Below are positions 10,401-18,392 of a DNA stretch of 64,000 bases, piece after piece. Source of the DNA: Asparagopsis taxiformis (Eukaryota > Rhodophyta > Florideophyceae > Bonnemaisoniales > Bonnemaisoniaceae); NCBI GenBank assembly GCA_030407315.1, contig JALQPE010000150.1, positions 1-64,000 on the forward strand. The letters are read 5' to 3'. The notes beneath the pieces are model-generated. The model was given only the letters and a program-made list of their open reading frames with translations, was not told the origin of the DNA and did no database searches. The number at the start of each line of letters is the position of its first letter. The first letter of the stretch is position 1. The position numbers and the translations under genes were made by a program.

Positions 10401-11227
10401 TTTTCTCCTTCCGAGCTTCGATTGTTCGCATCACTGCGGAATGCTTTAAAGATTGGTCGAGTCTGGACATCTTTCAGAGCCCATGTGCTTGGGAGTACAA
10501 TACGAACTTTCGCCATTCCTCCACAATTGTCTCTGTCATCTGTTGTTCCACGGGTTCCTACTGCACCTCGATGCTGTGCAGCTCTTGCTCCGCTCTTTCG
10601 AAGGTCTATCGGAAACTCGATGTCACAGCTCTTTGCATAGCAATGTTTCCTCAAGAATGGTAGTATCTTCTGTCGCATCACAGAGTCCGACGGGACGTGC
10701 TCACTTGGATCTCTGCGGAAATTCATTCCGAACAGGGTACCTTCATAGTGGGCTCTTGTCATTCTTTGAGTTCCACTCAGCTGAAGAGCCCCATACATCG
10801 CAGGCCATTGTAGTAATGCCTTGAAATCACCACATGCTTCATCCCCAGCATTTCGGTCTATCGGGCCTCCAGTTGAAATGGAATCAGAACCTCGTCCGGT
10901 TGCTTCTTCCGATTCCATTAGCGTGCTCGATGCTACGTAGATGTCACTTCCAGCTTCATCGTTGTTGCTGTACACATCAATACAACCTTCTATTGTGTCA
11001 CCCATAGGGATTGGGGACTCCAATAGGTCATCTGTGGTACACTCACGTCGTAGCTCATTACCTCTCGGGATTTCTTTGTTCATGCAGGCTGCATCACTGC
11101 TGCGGATTTCTCCCTGCAGTTTCCCAGGAAGCTGTTTACTGGGACTGGCCACATTGAGTGAATCGAATCTCGCCTTTGTCCTACGACTTGTGGTTTTCTT
11201 TCGAATAGGAGTCCGTCTCGGAGCCAT
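7424..11227 (-). CDS. Large DDE-type transposase-like protein (CACTA/Plavaka or KDZ-like)
   Basis: 1267 residues, uninterrupted, starting at ATG 11227 with a basic N-terminus (RRTPIRKKTTSRR). Around residues 617-655 it reads VVFLDPVGSIGDYPA, then GHTSNSPCHICSF: acidic candidates D622/D629 are followed by a CHIC zinc-knuckle-like pair (C648, C651). Around residues 910-950 a HRLVEF segment is followed by an ELIFERMHQPLKK block. In the CACTA (TNP2), Plavaka and related KDZ transposases, a GDxPA...CxxC segment and a later histidine/glutamate block occur in this order; that family link is from memory and only moderately secure. No flanking terminal inverted repeats were found by eye, so it could be a relic or a domesticated copy. 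The frame is intact, which argues for recent activity or selection. Confidence 0.55.
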   Translation of the reverse strand: MAPRRTPIRKKTTSRRTKARFDSLNVASPSKQLPGKLQGEIRSSDAACMNKEIPRGNELRRECTTDDLLESPIPMGDTIEGCIDVYSNNDEAGSDIYVASSTLMESEEATGRGSDSISTGGPIDRNAGDEACGDFKALLQWPAMYGALQLSGTQRMTRAHYEGTLFGMNFRRDPSEHVPSDSVMRQKILPFLRKHCYAKSCDIEFPIDLRKSGARAAQHRGAVGTRGTTDDRDNCGGMAKVRIVLPSTWALKDVQTRPIFKAFRSDANNRSSEGEKSTAECSIEDSFIAKCRRGVLSDPFVRTAVVPIDSDGKKGLKHIYVPDGTAIRIRCHPGARQVAVIERAKGFRKNDRDGGKPKRRRVAVTSLWELHARTIVTYEARHDGEHDVHVEKYLQPRMSHLLEWERQHALRAISQCVIGAGAKGKGTRAGDVITVLLPIGMEEGDIVPHVVLVNRYLKEQVGEASTMLLCFSPGASFAEARNPPDRLGSPNYEEIRVSGVFSDGFGDHRSQWHPASPREDAPCWGKLEDGRNYFVYRFLLYTDDFEPFTSRKGSFGGCYMLPLNLPPRKRGSYQAVRVIGLPPPGVSTNCVLRYIVQDIVRGSTEGFPTKNAEGEDIVVFLDPVGSIGDYPAVSHTLDVLGHTSNSPCHICSFRKYDLSSTGGTKNAYTSVVNGQTSTHARSKYRNASTRKDATETQLRTLGLAAEEGEDLPFHVLSTSLEAVQEEVPKTENGVSVVPAIFDPYRSAVIAPDHLLSGLAQDVLNACISAASPRIREVAELQILGALKKFRMGRQNRLFGTNNLLSMNMSDIFSVLLIAPMAFENAARMMDGKGEGHREKFDGAVKLVVMFQKLVSCISFMPVWWKDGPHEVETADGEGGRNEYILGRTVDYVETLNEYCRKVKGAGAHLDKPNVHRLVEFCVHTLPAYGSVKHVQELIFERMHQPLKKGVRMSNHQSEQLSALELVLADDWQTRVAIVLREIGMEPQHWSSSECSQMVNVLSQELGREIDVEDEVVKNCFQEPVLQLLSQRRGKILSADGEIVTWRGHGGISIDEVKEYMNGKCDMAEGAVGVFKRFFTERYGSGTSGCGKYAEWVRRVSRSTTTEWGRKTVQRSGSLESGAIIHAVCPEQMKCEDGATSQAILYPASRLTSEIMRGRINYEPRFFIVLAFFILRNESARDEQGTAYGVCLGLQKTDEGVFKVEERRRTVIVEMSEGVTEVFGMHYCNGSVCEYDENMREVRHGPGLLEGGEIYALCRRDGFPPRAA

Positions 11228-11818
11228 CTTGATGTTTTTGTTCTTTTCTTCTTCGCTCAGTTTTGTTGCATAGAATACAACTCTAAACTTCTATGACATG
11301 ACTACTATCTCAATACAGTACTACTACTTTTAACCGTTACGAAACCTTTCCAGGCTTTCATTCGATCCAATGAACTGGTTCACCACAATGCTTTGCCCTA
11401 TGCTCATTGCTTTATGCACATTGATTGCTATTTCATCCGGACTCAACATCGTTTTGCTATCTTGTATCGCATCCCCTAACCACAAACCCAGCCAAGATGT
11501 ATCCATTTCCGGAAAACGGCCGTTTATTTCGCAGTGATGCTCTAGGCACTAATACTGAATCTGATTTTCTCATACACGTACTTCCTACTCGTATACTCTA
11601 CCATTTTCGGCCCTATTTACAAGTTGAAAGCACAATCTCTCGTTGAATCGTACTCGGTGTGATATCTTAAATTAGCATAAATTTATATATTGCAATGCAG
11701 ATTCACTGCTCGCTTGCAACATGAAAATTATAAAATTTCTCCCACACTGCTGTTTCCTAGCCGCCCACATCCACGTGGCCCGCTTTGACTGCCTGCCAAG
11801 TGTGCTCAGAGCATGCAA
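11228..11818. other. Gap upstream of the transposase-like gene
   Basis: AT-rich sequence with only short, unconvincing open frames. No repeat or RNA gene recognised. Confidence 0.4.
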
Positions 11819-11969
11819 TGACGTCATCGATATATACCGTCCAAATCATCACTGGAAGCGCGGACTCCTCGTCCAGGAAAGTGCGCCATTTTTCCTACTC
11901 CTCGCCTCCCCCTTTCCAGTAGGCCCGATATGCTAGTGTTTTTCCTATATTTCTGTAGTGATGACGTCA
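11819..11969. promoter_or_regulatory. Pair of CRE-like TGACGTCA sites with TATA-like sequences
   Basis: The palindrome ATGACGTCAT occurs twice, with cores at 11819-11826 and 11962-11969. Each is followed within 15 bases by a TATA-like stretch (ATATATACC and ATTATAGA). TGACGTCA is the classical bZIP/CREB binding site. The pair sits in a gene-free region 220-370 bp upstream of the hairpin at 12189, so it may drive a noncoding transcript. This is an inference from motif placement only. Confidence 0.35.
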
Positions 11970-12188
11970 TTATAGACTAGAGAAGGCGGTAGAAGATACA
12001 ATAATTTTGCGCCTGTTCTGCCAGGTCATGTGCTTCAAAGCGTAATTCGCACCCTAGGTATCGTTTTTCTGGGCCTCCCATCGCACCGCTCCGTTTCAAA
12101 TTCATCCCTCTATTGTTAGAGTACACGTCATTTCCGCCCGCAGAGTGCTACTTAAACAACAGATTCTGGAGATCCCTGTTTCCATCTT

Positions 12189-12326
12189 CATATCCGTCGG
12201 AAGCAAAGCAACAACCCTGGCCGTGGAAGCCGTATAGATCATCTAAACTGCTTCCAAAGCGTAAGTTTTAGATCATCAATACGGCTCCCAAGGCCAAAGT
12301 TGTTGCTTTGTCTCCGACGGATATGA
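12189..12326. repeat. Long imperfect hairpin, candidate small-RNA precursor or small fold-back element
   Basis: The left arm begins CATATCCGTCGGAAGCAAAG and continues through GCAACAAC, TGGCC and GCCGTAT to ATCTAAACT. The right arm is its inverted complement with scattered mismatches and ends ...CCGACGGATATG. The arms are about 58 bases with a loop of about 22 bases, the size and mismatch pattern of a plant or algal miRNA precursor. A short MITE would look the same. There is no coding frame. Confidence 0.6.
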
Positions 12327-13030
12327 ACCATGATGGTACGTTTCCACAACTCACGCCACTAACCCAGTTTTCTATTCGTTTTCTCTTTCTCAGGTTTCCA
12401 GTCGGTGAGTGTTCCAATTCTACTTTCATTTATCTTTCTCTCTTACCACTTCTCCACTAATTTTCTTTTCTGCCTGTGAGTACATATCTCAATTTGGGAT
12501 GCAATGGTATTTGTTAAGGTACGTTAGTCTCCTAATCACCATCAATTTCCCTCTCCAATTCAACGTCACTAACTTGTTTCCTTTCTCTACATCATTTTTT
12601 CTTCTTCTCTTCATTTCCTAGCTTATTCATGCAGCTCAATCAGTTGATAGATTTCTAGACTTTTCTAGTAGTTTTAGTTTTACTCGTCGGAATAGTGTTA
12701 GTTGTAGTAGCATTTTTAACATAGGGATTGTTTATTCTCAATGTAGCCTGCGCAAATAAACAAATCCAGAGTGAAGCTTCCCATATCGCACCCTCTTAGA
12801 TTGCTACCTATCCTACCGCGTATACCTCTCGCTAGCTCATAGTCACTACGAAATAAAAATTCCTAGCCGTACTATTCTGTCCATTCCCATATGAATACCG
12901 TCCATGCCCCATCCTCATAGCGCTAGAACTGCCTTCCTCTACCCCAGAAAGATGCCCACGACAGCGTGACGCTCCATCTCATCCACCACTCCCAGACACC
13001 GAATTTTACTATATCAGGACACTACTTTTA
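12327..13030. other. Gap, pyrimidine-rich, no gene seen
   Basis: T/C-rich sequence from the hairpin to the minisatellite. Open frames are short and compositionally biased. No feature recognised. Confidence 0.4.
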
Positions 13031-13555
13031 CTGTCTCCAGGTGCTGCCCAGGGCAGCACGAAATACTGTCTCCAGGTGCTGCCCAGGGCAGCACGAAATA
13101 CTGTCTCCAGGTGCTGCCCAGGGCAGCACGAAATACTGTCTCCAGGTGCTGCCCAGGGCAGCACGAAATACTGTCTACAGGTGCTGCCCAGGGCAGCACA
13201 AAGTACTGTCTACAGGTGCTGCCCAGGGCAGCACGAAATACTGTCTACAGGTGCTGCCCAGGGCAGCACAAAGTACTGTCTACAGGTGCTGCCCAGGGCA
13301 GCACAAAGTACTGTCTACAGGTGCTGCCCAGGGCAGCACAAAGTACTGTCTACAGGTACTGCCCAGGGCAGCACAAAGTACTGTCTACAGGTACTGCCCA
13401 GGACAGTGAAAATCACTGTCTCCAGGTACTGCCCAGGACAGTGAAAATCACTGTCTCCAGGTACTGCCCAGGACAGTGAAAATCACTGTCTCCAGGTACT
13501 GCCCAGGACAGTGAAAATCACTGTCTCCAGGTACTGCCCAGGACAGTGCACCGTG
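13031..13555. repeat. 35-bp minisatellite, 15 units
   Basis: Fifteen head-to-tail units of exactly 35 bp (525 bp). The unit is CTGTCTCCAG, then the palindrome GTGCTGCCCAGGGCAGCAC, then a short A-rich linker. Variants change in order along the array: CGAAATA linkers at the left, CAAAGTA in the middle, and GTACTGCCCAGGACAGTG with AAAATCA at the right. All frames stay open because 35 is not a multiple of 3 and the unit lacks stops, so the open frames here are not genes. Confidence 0.95.
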
Positions 13556-13890
13556 TTGGTTCCATCTATTGTCCCAGGCAGCGTATTTCACTATCCGGCC
13601 ATGTTGCCTTGGCCAATACAAAACACTATCCGCCAACACTGCCCAGTACAGTAAATTACATCATATCCAACTATTGAATAAATCATTAATTTTTACTGTC
13701 TCCATTCACTGCCTCAGACAGTACTGTGAGACAGTGTTTTTTACTGTCTGCAGACAGTGTTCCGTACTGTCTGCCAGACAGTGCAAATCACTGTCTCCAA
13801 GTGTGGCATTAATTTTCATTTGCCGCATAGTGATTTTTACTGTCTCAGACAGTAAAAATCACTGTCTCGCAGTACTGTCTGAGGCCCCCT
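13556..13890. repeat. Degenerate continuation of the minisatellite
   Basis: Scattered ACTGTCT and CAGACAGT words in both orientations, no longer in a regular 35-bp register, continue to the start of the long plus-strand frame. This looks like decayed satellite sequence. Confidence 0.6.
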
Positions 13891-13919
13891 TTTCAACACC
13901 GTAGTGTAGGGAAGAAGAA

Positions 13920-16475
13920 TTGCGCTGCGAGGCTGCTCGAGCAGAAGCCGAGAAGGCAGCAGCCGAAAAGGCTAATGCTCAACCTGTCGAGAAGGTCATA
14001 GACCCATATGCCTCTACTGGCAGAGTTACCCGAAGTGGGTCTGGTGCGGCTGCCGCCGATGCCTCTGTAGGCGTAAGACCGTCGGGCACCGCCCTAGTTG
14101 ACCCTTACGCGGTTGCGTCTGCTCCAGCACCAGCTGTTCCGTCACACGACACTCCCCCTCGGGCACCTAAGCCGACTGCCAATTGGCGCTCCATGGGAGA
14201 ATTCTACCCAGCCAATGCTGATGAACTGGTGGTATTCGACTCGCAAGCCTTGCCTTTCAGGCGTGAGCTCGCCGCTCCTTGGGAACACTACCCGTTTGCG
14301 CGACTCCCTCGTAGGGACTTTACGGATCGCCCGAGAAGCGAGTTACGTCGCGATATGCTTCTCATGAGCTCCCTCCGGGGTCAAAACCATCAGGTTCAAA
14401 ACGAATGTTGGTCGGCTTACGCCCGTCTCCCTTCGAGTCGCCCTATGCGTCACTTCCGTGTCCCCCATACGCTATGCAGCGACAGGACTTTCCTGCTCCA
14501 TCCCGGAGATGCGCTTTACGTCGAACGTATGAATCGTCGCTTGTTCCAAGAGGGATCGTACCAAGGCTCCGTAGCGGATCTACCGATGGTTCGGTCACGC
14601 TGGTTTGCGTACCCTCCACGTCCCGATACGGGTAGCTACGAGCATCATATGCGTTTGCACGCTAGGGTTACTTCCCGAAGGATGGGGCGTCAGGTGACGG
14701 CGAATGATTATCGCGTGTTCGCACACCGTCATGGTAGCTCTGCTGAGCCGGCCACTAGACCCATGAAGGTAGCTAGGGAAGCTTTGGACCCGCTATGGGA
14801 TGATCCCACTTGGGAAGGCAAGTCATCTCCACCGATGTGTTTGCCCGTTGCCGACCCTCCGTCGCTGGTGTATTTCCACAATTCCGCTCTTCGCGACACG
14901 CCCGAATGGCGAATGGACAGGTTCCGATCGTACCTCGAGTTGGAGAGGGATATCCTTATAGGGATCGAGTTGGCTCGTACCGCCGAGACGCGGGGCTTTG
15001 TGCCGGTGATGGCGGAGGAACTCCTCAATAGGGTGAGCAGTACTTGGTACGATATCCCGAAGGTTCTGGTGTCGGACGTGGTCCCCTATAGTCGGGAGTT
15101 ACCTGGTTCGGTAGTGCGTCGGTTGCTGAAGGTGGCCCTTGGGGGTGATGATTATCCGCAGGAATTGGTCAGTACCAACATCACGGGAGTGGCACCGGAG
15201 AAGGTGGTTATCTACAGGACTGTTGACTTGCCGGTGAGGGCGTTACGTATTAACGTGTTAAACCATCGAGATGGTACAGTCGCAGAGCTGCCGCCTTATC
15301 GCAGAGATGGTGGGTTCACCGAAGATGGGTACTACGGCGTGGAGCCTGACAGGTATTCCGACGGTCACCCCGACTCTTACAAATATCAGCCTGTTGGCGA
15401 GGCATTTGTGCCGCGTCCGTGGTGGACGGCCGCCGAGGCGGGAGGCCCCGCTGGGCGTTCGCCTTACGCAGGACGGAGCTTCGCTCCCGTTGTTTCCTTG
15501 CCACCCAGTGGTGCTGATGACTTGTACGAAAGTCAGGTCCCGATGACCGTCGCGCCTACCGCGCCAACCCCTCAGCCTACAGCTGCCCCTTCATCCCAAG
15601 TGGGTCCCGCCATGGAGGCGCTTCTGACATCCGACCAAGGCTCTGAGCCATCCGTGAACGGTGATGATGTAGTCACGCGTCAGCCTCCTGCTGTTGATAT
15701 CCTACGTGGGGAATTGTCGAGTCGCGAATTGCTATCGATTCCGCATGTGCGGCGGTTGGCCGATGATCTCGGGGATGGTACGGTGGCTTCCATTTTTGCC
15801 TCTGCCAATGGGCGTTACATCGTAAGATCCGCGTTGGATGGACTCGCATTGTCGTGCATCACGTTAGCTGCTCGCTATAAGCAAGGACGCGAACAGCGTA
15901 ACATCGCCCGAGAGCGTCGCCGCACAGCGGATAGGGAGGTTGAGGCCGCACGCCTGGAGGCAGCAGAATTGCGAACCCGGATTGGGGAATTAGAAGGTGA
16001 GTTGGAGGACGCCAGGCGTCTACTGCAGCAAGCAGTTATTCCCGAAGAGGGTGGCGAGGAGGCAGTTCAGCCTGGTTACTCGCGTCGTCGCGCTAGGTCT
16101 CCCGATGAGGGTCTTCCCGAACGCAACGTGCGTACTCGTCTTCATTCCCCCGTGGGTGCTGCGGATGCTAGTAATCCTTTACTTGCGCGTCTTGATGCCC
16201 GGTTAGGATCGCCTGAGTCGCCAGATGTTTCTCCGCCTCCCGCGTCCATCCCAGTAGTTGGGTTATCCGCCTCTGCGGTTGCGTCTTCGCATGGCCCTGT
16301 GCCTGCCCGACGTCGGGGTTCTAGTGCAGTTCCGCAACGCGGTTTGCGTCGTAATCCTACCTTCGCAAGGGTTGCACCCCGCCATCCTCGTCCTTCGACG
16401 AATGTACGCGCTCCTGCCCCTACGGCACCGTCTGCCTCTCATCGGCCTCGGCCTTCTAGCCATTATCGTCGCTAA
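13920..16475 (+). CDS. Unknown 851-residue protein; probable antisense ORF of the LTR retrotransposon
   Basis: The open frame follows a TAG at 13902 and begins inside a Glu/Ala helix (ELRCEAARAEAEKAAAEK). There is no good ATG near the start, so the 5' end is probably truncated where the degenerate satellite meets it. The middle (residues about 80-480) is a globular region rich in Arg, Pro and aromatic residues that I do not recognise. Residues about 655-705 are a clear coiled coil (REQRNIARERRRTADREVEA...), and the C-terminus is Arg/Pro/Ser-rich and disordered. It converges with the chromodomain end of the retrotransposon pol (stops 307 bp apart) and shares its GC-rich composition. Antisense frames between pol and the 3' LTR are known in some plant gypsy elements. 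Function is unknown; a structural or regulatory protein is possible. Confidence 0.5.
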   Translation: MRCEAARAEAEKAAAEKANAQPVEKVIDPYASTGRVTRSGSGAAAADASVGVRPSGTALVDPYAVASAPAPAVPSHDTPPRAPKPTANWRSMGEFYPANADELVVFDSQALPFRRELAAPWEHYPFARLPRRDFTDRPRSELRRDMLLMSSLRGQNHQVQNECWSAYARLPSSRPMRHFRVPHTLCSDRTFLLHPGDALYVERMNRRLFQEGSYQGSVADLPMVRSRWFAYPPRPDTGSYEHHMRLHARVTSRRMGRQVTANDYRVFAHRHGSSAEPATRPMKVAREALDPLWDDPTWEGKSSPPMCLPVADPPSLVYFHNSALRDTPEWRMDRFRSYLELERDILIGIELARTAETRGFVPVMAEELLNRVSSTWYDIPKVLVSDVVPYSRELPGSVVRRLLKVALGGDDYPQELVSTNITGVAPEKVVIYRTVDLPVRALRINVLNHRDGTVAELPPYRRDGGFTEDGYYGVEPDRYSDGHPDSYKYQPVGEAFVPRPWWTAAEAGGPAGRSPYAGRSFAPVVSLPPSGADDLYESQVPMTVAPTAPTPQPTAAPSSQVGPAMEALLTSDQGSEPSVNGDDVVTRQPPAVDILRGELSSRELLSIPHVRRLADDLGDGTVASIFASANGRYIVRSALDGLALSCITLAARYKQGREQRNIARERRRTADREVEAARLEAAELRTRIGELEGELEDARRLLQQAVIPEEGGEEAVQPGYSRRRARSPDEGLPERNVRTRLHSPVGAADASNPLLARLDARLGSPESPDVSPPPASIPVVGLSASAVASSHGPVPARRRGSSAVPQRGLRRNPTFARVAPRHPRPSTNVRAPAPTAPSASHRPRPSSHYRR

Positions 16476-16782
16476 GGACTGGCAATTGCCTTTGGGAGAA
16501 TAACCTCTAACGGTAGTTTGAACACGCTTTTGCGTTGCGCCATTGTTCATCAGGTAGTCCTGAGGCACCTCTGAGGTACATTAAAGATGCATCATCACGC
16601 TGACGTGCGGATTTGTTTGTTGAGACCCTTTTTTGCCAATTTTTTCATTTCCTGAAAATCTTAATTTCCGCAATGGCTCCGGTTGGCGGTGATAAAGTGC
16701 GCCCTTTTTGGCTTGACCCTCCGAGGTTTGGTAGCTCCACCCAGTGGGTACCTTGTTAGGTTCTTATCTCTGTGGGGTTATT

Positions 16783-18392
16783 CTACTTCTTCCCTCTCTT
16801 GGGTTTGCGCGTGCGCGTTCGGCGTGGTTGCCGGTCACCCTCGCGGTGTTGTCTTCGACGGAAGTACCTTGATGCCCATTCAGGGGGGACGTTCGCACGT
16901 TGCGTCCATGTTGGCTTTCGGTAGCCATACCATTTCACCAGGAACCATTGTTCCCCGTCGTCGTCAGTGACGTAATCTAGGAGATCATCGATGGGATATT
17001 CCTCCTCTGAGGTTGCGCGTTCGGCGTCGCTACTTCCCTCTGGGGTTTCCTTCGTCCCTTCAGGGAGAGCTACTCGTTCCGAGTTCGGCTGCGTGCCCTG
17101 TGGCGCTTTCTCTTGTTCCCCATTGGGGGTGGTTTCCAAAGACCTTACGGGGTTTGCCGTGGCTTTCTTCTTCTTCGCGCTTGAGCGAGTTTGTCGACCC
17201 GGTTTGGGTTTTGCCAAATGGGCGGGTGCTTGACTTGCTTGGTTCGCTATGCGAAGTTCGGCTCCCGATGGAGGGTTCGCGTCCCGTTGAGGGGAAATCG
17301 GCGTCTGTACGCATGACCTGGATGGTTGTCCTCTCGTCGCAATTGTGCGGTTTGAACGTCTCCGGGCGGCTTCAGCAGCGTCGACATTTGTCGTGTCTTG
17401 TCGCAACGTTCGCTTGTGCGATGTAAGAGCCCGGTCTGGGTTGACGTCTTGGTCTTGGTCTTGGTCTGCATCGGCAGAGTTGTCATGGCGTCTTTGTTGA
17501 CTTCTTCGCAATTGTGTGCGATTGCGGTTGGTAGTTACCGGCTGGGTGGGTGAACGACTTGGGTCGTGTGCGTCGTTCCCAATTGTGGGTGAGTTACCGA
17601 AGGGTGAAAGACTACAAGGTTGATCCCGAGAGGAAGTTGCAAAATTTTTGCTTACGCGCACAGCGTCGGGGGCCCCCTCCTGAAGGGTGGTTTGTCCCAA
17701 ACCACTACCTTCAGGTGTTATCCTAATTGTAGGTTGTCGTGGAGACGATGGTTGATCCCTGAAGGGGTATTCCTGATTAGGAGTTGGTGAAGGTGATTTG
17801 TTTGGCGCGTATTGTTGGCCGTCGCCCGGCGGCTGGCGTGGTTGTGTATTCGGCGCGAGGGCGTCTGCACCTGATGGTGACGCTTGTGCGTTAACGGACT
17901 GTGGCCTAGGTGGCAAGGTTGGTTCCTCGGTTGGTCGCGGAGCAGTGCAACTCTATCGAGACTAACCTTTTCGGTGATACCATCGTGGTCGATGTAAACC
18001 GTTCGCCGTCCGGCACGGATAACCCTATAGGGACCTTGAGCTATTGGAGTTAGCTTGTTCCGTTCACGGACTTCTGGATTATCCAGATAAACCTAATCAT
18101 CGGTAGTGATGAGTCGTTTAGACTTCCGGTTTGACCGGTCGAAGTTACGCTTGTAGCGTGCTTGCGCGCTGTGAAGGCGTTTACCTGCCATATCAATGGT
18201 ATCCGTAATACGGCGTAAGAAGTCTTGCTTCGTGAACGCGTCTGGCGTTTCCCTCCTTTTCACCGAATGGTGTGTCGCATATGGCGGTGGAGGTCGACTT
18301 AGTATGAGGTCGAAGGGTGTAGTTCCCGTTGTGCGATGCACGTGCGTGTTGTACGCATAGGTTAACGCTGATGCGTAGACATCCCAGTCGTC
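16783..18392 (-). pseudogene. Retrotransposon integrase C-terminus and chromodomain tail
   Basis: This continues the pol frame after a TAG at 18393-18395, reading DDWDVYASALTYAYNTHVHR then TTGTTPFDLILSRPPPPYAT, a typical gypsy integrase C-terminal region. A second in-frame TAG lies at 18093-18095, after which LTPIAQGPYRVIRAGRR continues. A frame change near 17945 leads into a long Pro/Ser/Gln-rich linker. The end is a chromodomain (YPIDDLLDYV...EQWFLVKWYGY...TWTQRANVP, about 16830-16990) and a basic tail. Chromodomains on integrases direct insertion to marked chromatin in related elements. Two stops and a frame change make this copy nonfunctional. Confidence 0.8.

Noticed and set aside
12966..13479. 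Three overlapping reading frames of 122-147 residues
   Set aside because: They only translate the 35-bp minisatellite; the unit lacks stops in several frames.
13031..13555. CRISPR array
   Set aside because: Regular 35-bp spacing with a palindromic core, but there are no unique spacers, no cas genes and a eukaryotic context. It is a minisatellite.
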